Shown: positions 49,201 through 61,143, counted from the first letter of the stretch. The stretch: DNA of 64,000 nt from Toxonevra muliebris (GCA_963691655.1 OY829326.1:95659235-95723234); one strand, 5' to 3'. The notes: generated from the sequence alone by a model not told the origin. Program-made: numbers and translations.

Positions 49201-52200
49201 ATGGCAACGAATCGTGGTAATGTACCCTCAAAATTCAAGTACATAAAAATGGATAAATTTGCAAAGAAAGCAATGGTGTAGCAGGCTATTTGCAGCTGTG
49301 GTCTCAAATACAGGGCATTTGTGACATCCTCTTCTATGACGTCTGATATTTACATCAAAGAGTGCATTTCGAAACGACTATTGTCATTTGTTCGTCACCA
49401 CCATTCGCCAGTGAAGTTTTGGCCTGATTTAGCCAGTTGCTACTACTCTAAGAAAACCATGGATTGGTATCAGACAAATAAAGTAGATGTAGTGCCCAAA
49501 TATATGAATCCAGCCAATTGCCCCCAGCTTCGACCGATCGAAAAATACTGGGCTATTACAAAATATAAGTTGAAGAAAAATGTTACTAAAATGGAACCAA
49601 ATAGCCGCAAAAGTATCCAGAGCGAATGTTCAAAGGTTGATGGGGTCCATTAAAAGGAATACCCGGAACTTTTTGCACCACAAAGTAATTTAAATCTTTT
49701 AATATTATAGTAATAAAACACAATATTAAACTTATCATTTAATGCATTATTTGTTATTCTGAGTGTTCTGGTTAAAAAGATACAGCAACTTTCCTGCGTG
49801 CCAATTTTGCGTGAACCGCGCTTTACTATTTAACAGATGATAAAGAGAAAGTAAAATTTCCCACGATATTAATATTTGTTCGGGCGTACGGTAGCCTGAA
49901 ACCCGAATTTGTATTAAAAGATTCTCTTTATTTTTGGAATGGTCATATTTTTGGTTTTAAACTGATTTTTCATATTTCACTAATTGCACTGTGCAACCGC
50001 TAAAATCGGACTGGTGATGGTTTGTTGGCTAAAGGAAAGTTGTTTAGTAGAAAAAGTAGCAAATTTTTTGTGAAGATAAGAATCCATCATCTACGCTCCA
50101 TACCTAACGCTCGTATCTGTTTTCGGACCAAAAACTGAATATTTTCACCAATAATTAAAATAAAAACAGTAAATAGATTTCAAAAAACTGTATATTTTGC
50201 TTTATCAATTTTATTCAATGAAAATTAACAAGGCAAGCCAATTATCCATCATCTGAATCGTTTTCGTCCTCCATTTCAATTTATCCTTCTGTAATTTTTG
50301 TATTATATTTGTACTTTGAAGAAATTTGATGAAGCAATTTCGGCTTCATTATTAGGTATTTATAGAAATCAAAGAATGGATGTTACATTTGACGATGAGA
50401 ATTGCCTTCAATGTTTCCACTTCTATCAAAAGTATACTGGCAAGGTGTTGCCATTGTTCTCTTTGACGTTTTGCATTGCGATTGACAAACTTGAATTTCG
50501 AAAATTAATTTTTTTTTGAGTTTAAAAAACAGTATAATACCGCGAAAAACTTTGTAGATACGAGCGTTATACATACACCAAATTTTTGGAGTTTGTTAAG
50601 CACAGCTTAGAACAATATTGTGAACAGGCTAAAGGAATGATAAAATTATTATAGTGTTTGGTGAAAAGTTTGCTTATCAAAAAGTATTGGGGGTCCTAGA
50701 ACATCAAAAAACCCTCCACCCCCTAGTTCTTCAAAAAATAACCTCTCAAAGTCAAATTTCATACTTTTCTTAAATTAATTTTATAAAAGTCAAAGTAACG
50801 GATGCAATGCAATAAAAAATTATTTCGGTGTGTTTCGGCGAAAGATGTTGTAATTCGATGTATCAACATCGAAAACACATCGATGTTTCTTTCAGATGAA
50901 CATGAACAGGATGATTGATAAATTCAAATGATGACTATGCGGCGGTGATGGAGAAGTAGGTACAATTGTAACTTTTCTGACTTTTTCAAATTACGATGTA
51001 CATTAGGTATAATTCGTCATTGACCAAAAAAATTTTAAAACTGAATTACAAAATAATATTACTAAGTACCTGCTTAAATTTAACTTACCAAAGTACTTTA
51101 TTGGTCAACTTTAAAGCCTTCAGCTCTGTTATCGCTGTTCATAAAAGGAAACATATTACAAAAAGGGAAATATATTTCCAAATCGAATGTTTATTGGTGC
51201 CGAAAGAAGGTCAAGGTTAGGTTAGGTTGTTGGGTCTATTCATAAAAGAGACACATTGAGACCTATTGGTTCATTGTGATACCCTTGAGGCGAATAGCTA
51301 ACTCTATCCCTTCCAAAAGAGGGTCAAAGTCATAAGAAGTTTTTACAAGTTTTCGATTTAGAAAGATTTTTTTGCATTATGAGTTCCTTTATAAGCAGCA
51401 ATAACGGAGCTGTGAATTTTGAAACAAATTTTAGACTTAAAAATTTTGAAAAATCGAATATTATTATTAAAATTCCGGAACTTTCATGCCAATGCTGGTT
51501 CTATAGATATTATCAGATTTAATAATTTGTTTCCTTCTTGTCTTCATCTAGATGAGTAAAAACTTTTCTCCGCTTTGTCGTGTCCTAAAAAAGTAATTTT
51601 TTTGAGATTAATTTTATGACTCACTGTATATCGTTACAAAATATTTGTTCTTAACCATTATAGGTAAAAAATTGTTGCTTTGACTAAAAAAAATTGTCAC
51701 AATCAAATATCAATCAGATTAGTATTATGTATATTGACCACAAAATACATATTACTAATCTGATATTAATAATACAGTTAAATAATATTACAAAACACAA
51801 AAACTAAAAAAAAAATATTATTATTATTAATAACACTGGAATTCAAAATTTCACTTTAAAAATATAACATGAACCAAAGTATGTTTTCTAAACTAAATCG
51901 CTGAACACGAAAATCATATTCATTTTTTTCTACAGGCTAATATCTCATTACCTATAGCTTTTACCGATCTGAGTTATATGTTATAGGAAATATAATTAAA
52001 TTATGCGTTTAATGCTGCCAAGTTGAAATCGGATTATAAATAAATAATTGTTGAATAAAATTCAATTTTTGGTGTGATTTTTGAGAACTTTTCACACAGG
52101 TCGCGGGTTAAGTTTTCTTTCTCACAAAAAGTAATCACAAAATCTGAAGTTTTATTTTTTAATCGATTACAAAAATTTTAAGCATAAAACGATAGCAATC

Positions 52201-55200
52201 GGATCAAAAATGACAAAGGAATCAAGGAGCCACCACTTGAACTTTTGCAATTTTTCGCTGTCAGATTTTCCCTATTCAAGAACCAGCAGTAGTCTGCCAT
52301 CATGCCCTCATCCCTGAATCTTTGATATCGTCTTTCGATTTTAGCCATATCTTGGTGGAACCGTTCGCCCTGCTCGTCACTTTCTGTACCCAGATTTGGT
52401 GGAAAGAAGTCGAAATGGCTGAATAAAAATTGAATCTTGGGAGGCATATTCATCAACTTTCAATTCACCGTAAATCAAACTTACCAATATCATTGTATTT
52501 TTCCAACATTACGTCGATGAGTTGGGCATGATTGCCACTTTTATAATTTCTAAAAAAATGTTTGAACAACATTCGCAAATGCTTCCCATGCTTCTCGTTT
52601 TGATTCACTCAAACATTCATTAATCCAGCATCGTCGAACAATTTGCGGATTTGAGATTCAACGAATACCCCCGCTTTGATTTTTTGTAATGACAATTTCG
52701 AAAACCCTCTTTGTAATGATTTCATTACGCTAGCGTTATTTTTCAACGCTCTAACGAAATTCTTCATGAGACAAAACATGATGAGGAGGGGCGAAGGAAT
52801 GATTTGGTTTTTATCAACGAGTGCATCGTTAATAATATTGTGGCCCCCGAATTATGTTGGTTTCGCTGCGGCCAAACATATTCAGAATAATAATCTGCAT
52901 ATCTCGAAAACTTACATATAGAAAAAAAATGATTGTGATTTTCGTGTTCAGTGACCTCAAATTAGTTTAGAAAACATACTTTGGTTCATGTTATATTTTC
53001 ATTGTATTCCAGTGTAATCAAAGTTAAACAACTGTATATTATAGTATAAAAATAACAATTTTCGGCATTTGTACCAAGCAATCGACATACCCTATCTTCA
53101 TAAAGCTGACTTGCAGCACTAAAGAGTTGCGCACTTGCAACACTAGATGGAGGAGCGGAAAGATACTTAGTTGCAATTATTTTTAACCATATATTCTGGC
53201 TGTGGTGACAATATTCTTGTGTTCGGCTATTGTTCGGTTATTTTTTAGCCGAAGCCGAACGTTCGGTCGAGCTCTAATACATAGTATGAAAAAATCTTGC
53301 TCCATTGAATATACATAAGACGAGGAACGAAGTGAACTTAAGTCATTTTCAAAAAACCGGCTCAAATATTAACTAAAAATTACAAAATGTCTTTTCGGCT
53401 AAAAAATTAGAATTTAATTTTTAAATAACTCTAAGTACCGAAAATTTCACATCTCTCCCTAAGTAACTGTCTAAATTGCTAATATGGTAAGTTTAAGTTT
53501 AGAATAATTCAGAATATTCATGAATATCTGTTGAAGAAAACTCTAATTATAGAATTAAGTTAACCCTTTAGAAGGCACCCGCGACATTTTACATCTAATA
53601 TTGTTTTTTAGACATAAATCCAAAATTAAAAATATACACATCTTTTTATTGTTGTTTGAAAACGAGTTTGAAAAAATACTTTTGAATTACTTAATAGGCA
53701 ATTTTTTGGTTCGTTTGGGTTACCGGGCCATATAAAGGTAAGTCCTTAATATCACAGTACCTAAATATATAGTGCATATCTATGTATACGTACCAGTAAG
53801 TTCAATATTATGACTAATGTCTAGTATTTCCAGTTTTCGAAATTTTTGCAATAGAGATATATCGTCATTCTTTAATCCGCATCTCACTAATTTCAGCGTT
53901 GTTATGCTTTTTAAATCTATTAGCAGTTTCAGCCGAAGTATGGGCTTCTCTGTGATACATATTTTCTCTACTTTAGAAAAATATCTATTGATTAAGTTCA
54001 AATTCTCGGCTTCATCAATATTATCATAGTTTGTAACAAATCTTTCAATGTAACCAGCACATAATTCTGAGTGATTCATCTTGTTTAATAAGTTGGCGTC
54101 CAGAAGTATGAAATTCAAATGATCCTGATAAATAACTCTATGAAAGCGTTTACATGTGTTAACTAAATTCCAAATATCATGTGGAAGAAGTTGTTTAAAA
54201 ATCTTTCCCAAAATGTCATCATTGAGTTTTAGTATTGCTGTATCTTCCTCAGAATCGTCCGATTTCAAGCACTGCTTTGCTCTATTGAAAACAGTTAAAA
54301 AAATTACAAAATTTTATGATATTTTTATTATTAGACTACGGGTGTTAATTTTCAAATTCTTGACTACTCTGTTCTGAAACAATGGAAGTATTATTTGCCC
54401 ATGGCTTTCTGCTCTAATAAAATTATAATTAACTAATTGTGAATATTAATGAGAAATACTAGCAGAAAGAAAGATTTACTTTATTTGGAAAAGAGCGCCA
54501 TCTGTATGTCCAGTACAAAACCTGACATACAGATGGCATTATTTTTCGCTATTATTAAAATCTAACAAACCTTAACGCTAATAATTGTGCATTTTCTTGA
54601 TAAAAGAATTTACAAATTGTAAAATTTTCATTCGAATACGAATGCTTAGTAAAAGTGTGTATTAAAGCGGGCGGAAAGTAGTAACGGCAGGCAAGAATAA
54701 AAGAAGATAAGGTAATGAATTTTGCTTTTTTATATTATTTTACCATTATGGTATTTTATTCATTATTGTTTTACCCACTATAACATAATAAAAAAGAATA
54801 TATATGGTGTTCATATGTTTTCAGCTACAAGTGTCATTTTACAATTTTAATTTTAGTAATAGAAAATAACTTTAGTCCTTCTGATTTTTTTAATTTTTTA
54901 TCTTATGTCAATTTATATCGCCGATGTGGATAAGAACTTATAATATGATCGAAATTACTTACTTAATGACAATTTGTTGGCAGAACTCAATCAGAAATTT
55001 GGAATCATATCGATGTCCCTCAATTTTCTTAATACGGCCGAATTGTGAAAAATGCTTCTCAATCCGCTTTTTCGCAATCTGTAAGTATATAAAGTATAAG
55101 TTTTAGCAATTAATAATTTAAGAAATGCATCTGTTATTAAAATATTGTATTTAACTTACAATTTCGTCGTGCTGAGTTACGACTGTAATTTCTGTAATTG

Positions 55201-58200
55201 GTTTATTGACATCTAAAGAAAGCAGAAAATGAAATTAAATGTTATTAGAACCTCTTTTGATAAACGAACAATTAATATACATATGTACTCCTCTCAATGA
55301 ATCGTTTACAAGACCTGAATGGATTCACCCGCTCACTTATGGTATATTCATAGAAGAACATATAGAAAAGAACGAGTATAATCGGTACACCAAAACACTA
55401 CTACTCTAGATTCACATAAGTCGCTGACCAATGATCACTCTCTGCTGGAAATGTTGCGAGTATGCTTCTATCGGCACGTCAAAAATATGAGTATTCCAAC
55501 TAACCTCACATTGGATGGACATGCCCGTGAGATAGCAGGGAACATTGGGTCTTACGCGTTGAGTTCAACTCGGCTCAACAAGAGAGGCTGCATTGGAAAA
55601 TCTCACATCTGCTCTTCAGACCAGCTTCGAATGTGCCTGTCCCCCTCATCAGCGTCGTAGTAAGATTCCTGTTCTTTGTTGGAGCAACAATTTGCAACTC
55701 CTGCTGGTTGGGTAGAGAAAATTTGCCCACTCGTCAAAAGCAGAAGGAGTATGAAAAGCTTATGCGAAGTTCAAAATGGGCTCCTTTTAAAAATTTTTGC
55801 AGCGGTATTGAAAAGATGTGTGAAACAGTTAGACTGGTGAAAATACTCAAGAAGGGTCAAGCCAATCGATTGTGTACACTTACAAAATCGGATGGGGTTT
55901 TCACGAGGTCAAAAATTGAGATTATTTCAATCTGGTCTCTGTCGTTCAACATCCCAATTCTCAGAAAGCAGGGAGGGTTAGTTCGACAAACTCTTAGCAC
56001 AACTGGTTTGTTGCCAGGAGAGTGACGAATAAAAATATTATTAGGTTTACTATTGCGTATACTACCAGTTGCTCTGGAAGACGGTATGTCAGCTTTTCCA
56101 CGGTGAAACTATTTGCATTAAATTTTTTGACATTCCCTTTAAAAGTTTCATAAAATCTTCCCTACATTAAGCCCCATTTACAATGGAGCGAGACGTGTTT
56201 CGAAGTCAATTTCGGAAACAAGAGCACTCGTCGCTCGTTGTTCAATTTACAATTAAGCGAGGCGCGATTAATGTGGAACAGATGTTTAAAGTGTGTTTAC
56301 TTTATTAAGAGTTACCATCATTCGTTGCCAAAATTTTATTTTATTTCATTTCAACAGTATGTAGTACATCTGGCAGCTCTACATGTATCAACATCGCGTC
56401 TCGCTCGCGAGGTTTTTTAAAATTTTCTAAATTCAATGGCGAGACAAGAGCTCGCCTCGTTTCATTGTATATGTGCACATTGAATGAAAATTTGTTGACG
56501 TGACGCTTTCGAACATCGCCTCGCGTTCTCGCTCCATTGTAAATGGGGCTTTATTGACAGTTGCATGAAATTAGTTTTACAGTGGAGGAGCTGACTATGG
56601 CGCAGTTGATACCGAAGGTCTTCATCTTTAATTTGGCACAATTACACTAATCCTAAACGTTTTATAGTGCAGACACACGAGAGTGTATTCCAGAGCATTT
56701 TAGACGCATTTCGACTGGTTTCTGACTCAACCTCGTAATGGCAAAATGACGAGTTTTCAGAAAATAAAAAAAACTAAATTGTTCGTCCACTGTAAAAAAG
56801 TGTATCCATCTCTTTCTTAATTTTAGTAAAAACAGTATTTTATAGTACAGTTTAACAGAAAATACAATAATATTAACATATTATATAGTATTAAGCTGAC
56901 TTTAAGTAACTTGCGAGGTCGCTCATTTATTAAAAATAATATTTTATGTAAACTTACGAGGTTTTAATTCTTGCCGAATTGAGTGCTGCTCTTAACCAAA
57001 CCTGGTTTAAATTAAATAATATCAAAGTATTTCATAAAATTGGTAGAAAAAAACGAAGTTACTAATTTTAAACGTTTAGTTAATAATACTATAATAAAAA
57101 ATATATAAAAATTAAAATTCTAGCCTCCAATACAAATTATTTGTCAAATTTACCCAAATTAAGATTTCACATTATTTCTTTAAAAGAAATTGTACATAAA
57201 CTAATACTTTTTAATATTATTATTATATCAGTTATTTTCATGTTTCAAATTATTGTGCAAAGAATGAAAACACAGAGCAAAAAAAAATTTATGCGCTAGA
57301 TTTTCCAACGGTTTGGTAATTAGTAATTTTGGGTCAATGAACACGACTGCGTACTCCATTACATCTAGTTCTTCCACAATATGGACCTGAAGTCGGAAAA
57401 ATGGGGGCTTAAGAAAATTATTTATTTTAATAGATACAAATTTGATCTCTGAAGCAAAGTTGTTGAGCATAAACAATATTTCTATACACACTTATCATCC
57501 AGCTCTTACCCTTCCTCTTGAAAATGAGGTCTTAAACCCCCTTTTTCGAGAAATGGCCGATAAAAAAACCGTTGGGAAACTGTTATGTTGTCTTTGGGGA
57601 AACTGTTCCCTGTTAAAAATTATGAGGAGTTCTGGAACATTGTTTAAAAAATGCACGAAAGTTAAGTGCGCTCAAGTATATCTTACAGATGTACGTACTT
57701 TACGTGTTTATTGCATTAATTAAAAATATAAATAAGATTTATATAAATTTTTACTGGATGCGGAGGCCTTAATTAAAGATGTTGGCATCAAAAACGTAAA
57801 ATGCCAAAAATTGGATTTATGAGGTTGAGTCAGAAACCAGTCGATTTCAAAGAAATGCGAAAAATGTAAGATCTATTCCATTTTTTCGACATTTTGGATT
57901 TTGTTTTCATAACAGCTGCTCTTGTAATATTTATTAAGTGAAAACAAATATAATGGAATCGAAGAGTAACTGATTGCCATTCCTCCAATTATTTATAATT
58001 GGTGGTTAAATCGAATTGAAAGGTCACATTTTTATTTATTTTTATTTACAGAAAACAAAAATTCTTCTCTTCTCTAAACTTATAATCTGTCAAAAAACGA
58101 ATTTGAAATTCTTTTTTTGTCGTGTGTCCGCCTACATTTGAAATTCAGAATTTCGATGAAAATTCACTCGAGTGTCCGCAGTATTTGACCAATCAGTATG

Positions 58201-59060
58201 ACATCTTTCTTACTGAAATGTCTTGATGGTCGCATTTTTCCGGTACTCAGAAGAATCACTATTCAGCTATCCCATGAATTGAAATATCTTGAAGTTATTC
58301 TAGATACCAAATTTTTATGGCGATCTCATGTAGAGCTAAATATATCTAAAGCACTGCCAGCTATTTGCCACCTGATAAAGTCTGATGACTCTATAAGGCT
58401 ATGATTAGATTCTCCATTACCTATGCATCCATAATCTTGTAGAGCAGAAAGTATATACTTAAAACCATTTTTTTCTCGGTTTTTTGACCCAGCAGAACGT
58501 AACACTTTAACATAAAGAGCTGTAGGTAGCTGGTGGGGTCACTCACAGGTCAATCCTCATAGGCCAAACATGTAAATATGATTGGTCTGATGTCGGATTG
58601 AGAATGTGCACGGACGGTAGACCACGGGGTGTCTGCCCCGCTTTCTGTTCAACCAGAGTTAGCATATTTAGCACTGTAGTGTTGAGAAACGAACACCTGA
58701 GTTCTTTGACAACACAGGATCTACTCCGGAAAACTCTAGGAAAAGGGAACACAGGTTATAATATAATTGGACATAACACTTGTCTGAGTGCTGTATTCTT
58801 CAACACTTCATTTTGTGATTCCAATAAAAAAAATACATTTCGAACATCTATGCAGATTGTGAAATTGAGTATATTTACCTTCCAGCTGAGTAATTTTTTG
58901 CAACTTCTGGGTCTGTTCCCGTTCACTTGATGTCTCTTCATAGCCAGTAAAGGAAATTTTAAATTTTTAATTGAATATACATATCATAAAATTTAATCAG
59001 GGTTCTTACCTCTAGAGTGTTTGGGCGGATTTCGCGTACTACAGCTTGATTTATCATCAT
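46211..59060 (-). CDS. RRM-like/F-box/LRR protein, at least six exons, 5' partial
   Basis: Exons on the - strand: 59,060-59,010, 58,935-58,879, 55,212-55,160, 55,078-54,963, 54,281-53,794 and 46,962-46,211 (TGA). All junctions are GT-AG with matching phases (1,1,0,2,1), giving at least 504 residues. Order: Ser/Gln-rich leader (SSEREQTQKLQKITQLE); an RRM-like fold (KPITEITVVTQHDEI, IAKKRIEKHFSQFGRIKKIE, DSKFLIEFCQQIVIK); F-box (ILKLNDDILGKIFKQLLPHD, CKRFHRVI); LRRs (ITTLKLVRCGLKNDDISLLQ, LRTIKKLSLAGCQRVAASNF, LTNLEYIGICGEIEESDLL). F-box/LRR proteins select targets for SCF ligases; the RRM suggests RNA or RNP association. Introns of 3.7 and 6.8 kb are full of TEs. The start codon was not found. 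Confidence 0.72.
48559..49826 (+). mobile_element. DD37E-type Tc1/mariner transposon with about 29-bp terminal repeats
   Basis: Left end TAAAGCGCGGTTCACGCCAA then ATTGGCACGC; right end, reverse complemented, TAAAGCGCGGTTCACGCAAA then ATTGGCACGC. TA dinucleotides border both ends, as expected for this superfamily. It is 1,268 bp and carries one transposase gene with scattered disabling changes. Confidence 0.85.
48723..49690 (+). pseudogene. DD37E transposase, disabled
   Basis: HTH start MEAANRKLIVNKFIENPSWS and SKIAKVLNISKRTVCRVIKR. The catalytic core is spread over frames: IVDDESYVKFD (first Asp), FWPDLASCYYSKKTMDWYQT (second Asp) and NPANCPQLRPIEKYWA (Glu). I count 37 residues between the second Asp and the Glu, so DD37E. 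In-frame TGA after SVEKL, a frameshift after the LLAKNVLVFF region, and TAG at the expected Trp in KKAMVxQAICSCG make it non-functional. Confidence 0.8.
51834..53014 (-). mobile_element. CACTG-ended DNA transposon carrying an unclassified ORF
   Basis: Left end CACTGGAATTCAAAATTTCA, later AACATGAACCAAAGTATGTT; right end, reverse complemented, CACTGGAATACAATGAAAAT with the same AACATGAACCAAAGTATGTT block. Arms of about 110 bp share ACGAAAATCA. TAA flanks both ends (51,831-51,833 and 53,015-53,017). The inside encodes a protein fragment on the - strand (52,178-52,800). A solo end is at 61,144. CACTG termini fit the CACTA/Chapaev-like group. Confidence 0.78.
52178..52800 (-). pseudogene. Fragment of the unclassified TE-linked protein family (copy 2)
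   Basis: Main open block (52,456-52,178): MPPKIQFLFSHFDFFPPNLG then SDEQGERFHQDMAKIERRYQ and MMADYCWFLNREN. Upstream frames add SQIRKLFDDAGLMN, HGKHLRMLFKHFFRNYKSG and AQLIDVMLEKYNDI. It aligns block by block with 36,075-36,460. A roughly 30-bp insertion between NDI and NMPPK resembles a tiny GTAAGT...AAAG intron. It is the only coding content of the CACTG element, so possibly part of its transposase. Confidence 0.6.
55440..56025 (+). pseudogene. Non-LTR retrotransposon ORF2 fragment (endonuclease-RT linker)
   Basis: Frames read ALENLTSALQTSFECACPPH then RRSKIPVLCWSNNLQLL, after a frameshift FCSGIEKMCETVRLVKILKK, RLCTLTKSDGVFTRSKIE. This is the linker between endonuclease and RT in Jockey/R1-type ORF2. 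Truncated at both ends. Confidence 0.65.
56170..56550. mobile_element. 381-bp Harbinger-type MITE with TTA duplication
   Basis: Ends AGCCCCATTTACAATGGAGC and, reverse complemented, AGCCCCATTTACAATGGAGC (then GAGA on both), flanked by TTA (56,167-56,169 and 56,551-56,553). Internal GAGCGAG / CTCGCTC and AATTTACAAT motifs repeat. No ORF. The TTA duplication is the PIF/Harbinger preference. Confidence 0.8.
58198..58760 (+). pseudogene. Non-LTR retrotransposon RT/RNase H fragment
   Basis: LSHELKYLEVILDTKFLWRS then HVELNISKALPAI is the RT C-terminal KYLGVxLDxKLxW block. Further on, LRMCTDGRPRGV resembles the TDGS start of RNase H. Several frameshifts; both ends missing. Confidence 0.6.
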
Positions 59061-59139
59061 CTAACAAATTTCAAATGAATTAAAAAACCAATAAACACTA
59101 ATACAGTTTAAAAATGTATGCATAATCTGAAATTGTATA

Positions 59140-59275
59140 TATTTACATTTTAGCTGATGCATTATTGATAAATTTTTGGGCTGATCTCGTTTACTTGTTA
59201 TCTCTCCTTAACTGGTAAAAGAAAAAATACATTTTTAATAGAATATATGGCATAATAGAATTAAGTTTAGAATCT
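59140..59275 (-). pseudogene. Degenerate duplicate of a leader exon of the RRM/F-box/LRR gene
   Basis: It matches the exon and flanks at 58,860-59,000: acceptor CTTTTACCAG, then AAGGAGAGATAACAAGTAAA versus GAAGAGACATCAAGTGAACG, ending TCAGCTAAAATGTAAATATA versus TCAGCTGGAAGGTAAATATA. It contains in-frame stops, so it is a tandemly duplicated dead exon. Confidence 0.55.
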
Positions 59276-60494
59276 AAATCTTTTTGTGTGTTTTGTGTGT
59301 ATGTCATCGTGTAACTTCTGAACGAGTGGACCGATTGAAATCGTATTTCCAGAATATATTTTCTTAGGCGGGAGGATGGATCATAGCTATTCATAATGGC
59401 GTTTAGTAAAGTGGGCGTGGCACCTCCCATACAATCCTAATAGTTTTTTGAGTATATCTCAAGAAACATTTATAGCACAGCACAGAAATTTGGTACAATA
59501 ACGAGAATTGACAATGACATGCTACAACAAAACTATAGGTGGAATTGACAAAGGGAGTGTGGCACCTTCTATATAACCTGAATTTCCAAGATAAGACACA
59601 TATCTTAGGAGGCATTTATGGTACAGTACTAAAATTTAAATTCTTTCAGTTTGTTGGATTAGTGGGTGTGGCGCCATGCTTCACTTTTATTTTCTGCTAC
59701 TATTTCTACTACTTTTAAACTTCTTTTTTTTCTGCAAACATTTTTCTTATTTTCTACTACTTTTTCAACCAATATTTTCTACTACTATTTTAGTAGTTAT
59801 TTTCTACTACTTTTTCAACCAATATTTTCTACTACTATTTTGGTACTTTTTTCTACTACTTTTTTAATACATTTTTTCTTATTTAATACTACTACTTTCT
59901 ACTATTTTTTACTATTATTTCTACCAGTCTTTCTACTCCATTTTTACTTTTTTTGTACTACTATGTTTAACTATTTTTCTGCTACCTTTTTACTACTTCT
60001 TTACAACAATTTGTAATACAATTTTCTTTTCTTTTTCCTACTACCTTTTCTACTACTATTTTCATCTAATTTTTTTCTCCTATTTTCTACTACTTTTTCC
60101 ATTCCTTTTTCTCCTATTATTTCTACTAATTTATGGAATATCTCAAGAACCTGCCTAGCTATGTCAAAATCCGATAAGTGACACTGTAATATATTGTATT
60201 TTTATAATAAATAGCAAATGGGTCCATATTTTTAAATAGTTTTTGGAATTAGATATTACTTCTAGAACAGTCTTTGATATTTTTCTGCAAATTAAATAGT
60301 TTTAAAAATGCCAATTTTGATGCCTCATTTTTAAATCTAGAATTTTTATCAAATTCAATGTACGTCCTTTAAGCTTGAATTGTCATTACCAATGTTCAAT
60401 TTTAAACGCCAAGAAACTTCATTCTTCTTCATTGAAATAAACTTCAACTTTCTCGCTTCTTCGTAGAAAGGGCAGCGTCTGCCGGGTCAGCTAG
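59276..60494. mobile_element. Putative non-autonomous Helitron-like element
   Basis: It starts near TTTTGTGTGTATGTCATCG and GTAACTTCTGAACGAGTGGA, contains two GGCGTGGCACCTCCCATAC-type units and an expanded TTTTCTACTACTTTT tract, and ends CTGCCGGGTCAGCTAGT with CTAG at 60,491-60,494. Insect Helitron-like elements often end this way. No Rep/helicase gene; boundaries tentative. Confidence 0.4.
59670..60130. repeat. TTTTCTACTACTTTT-type tandem repeat tract
   Basis: Imperfect repetition of TTTCTACTACT(A)TTTT. A roughly 60-bp segment with TTTTTCAACCAATATTTTCT is tandemly duplicated at about 59,757-59,845. The ORFs through it (Phe/Leu/Thr repeats) are by-products. Confidence 0.8.
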
Positions 60495-61143
60495 TACTTA
60501 TATAAACATTCGGCAAAAAAACAAATACATATTTCAATAAAATATTACTGCCTAAAGAAATTGATTTTAAATGGTTATACTCAGTCGATCAGCGGAAAAT
60601 GATGTGACTGTTGAGGTTTTTTTCTTAAACTAAATTCTATTTATTTATAAATATGTAATATTAACGCTGTGTCACAGTATAATACAACTTTGTATGACAC
60701 ATGCAACTATCATGCAATCTCAACGAGCTGAGTGGTTTTATGATTGGAAGTTCTTTATTGTTACTCTGCTCTTAAATTTTTGCGCTTCAATTAAAATGTC
60801 AAACCTATACCAAGAATAAAAGTCTTCTTCGTTCAAGTTAAAATCTAATCTAACCTATTTTTATATGCATTAGTCCGCCTCAAAAATCGATGTCATTTAT
60901 TATATTAAAATCTTTACGAATATCCTCAGAAATTCAAACTTCAATGCATGGCCGGATTTAGGGATATTGGTGCCCTAAGCAGTTTTAGTTTTGACACCAC
61001 TTTCTCTGTACAGCGGATGAACCGTTAACCATCGGGGTTTTGAACCTGAGCCTGAACCCACCTCTTTTTGAACCTGAACCCGAGCCCGTTCAAGGTTTGT
61101 TAATTTGAGAATTCTAAATTCTTTAAAGCACAGATGATAATTG

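Larger units (their letters stand above)
46963..53793 (-). other. 6.8-kb intron between F-box and LRR exons, TE-filled
   Basis: The donor GGTACGTA at 53,793 and acceptor TTTATAG at 46,963 match, in position and phase, the 661-bp intron of the downstream paralogue (44,861-45,521). The expansion is explained in part by the DD37E element (48,559-49,826) and the CACTG element (51,834-53,014). The rest (47.0-48.5, 49.9-51.8, 53.0-53.8 kb) shows no gene I can recognise. Confidence 0.65.
55213..58878 (-). other. 3.7-kb intron of the RRM/F-box/LRR gene
   Basis: Donor CTGGAAG|GTAAAT and acceptor CTTTCTTTAG|ATGTC are phase 1. It contains a non-LTR fragment (55,440-56,025), a MITE (56,170-56,550) and another non-LTR fragment (58,198-58,760). 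The stretch 56,560-58,190 has no recognised gene. Confidence 0.55.

Noticed and set aside
59666..60016. Phe/Leu/Thr-repeat ORF (116 codons)
   Set aside because: Translation of the TTTTCTACTACT repeat tract; no start context or conservation.
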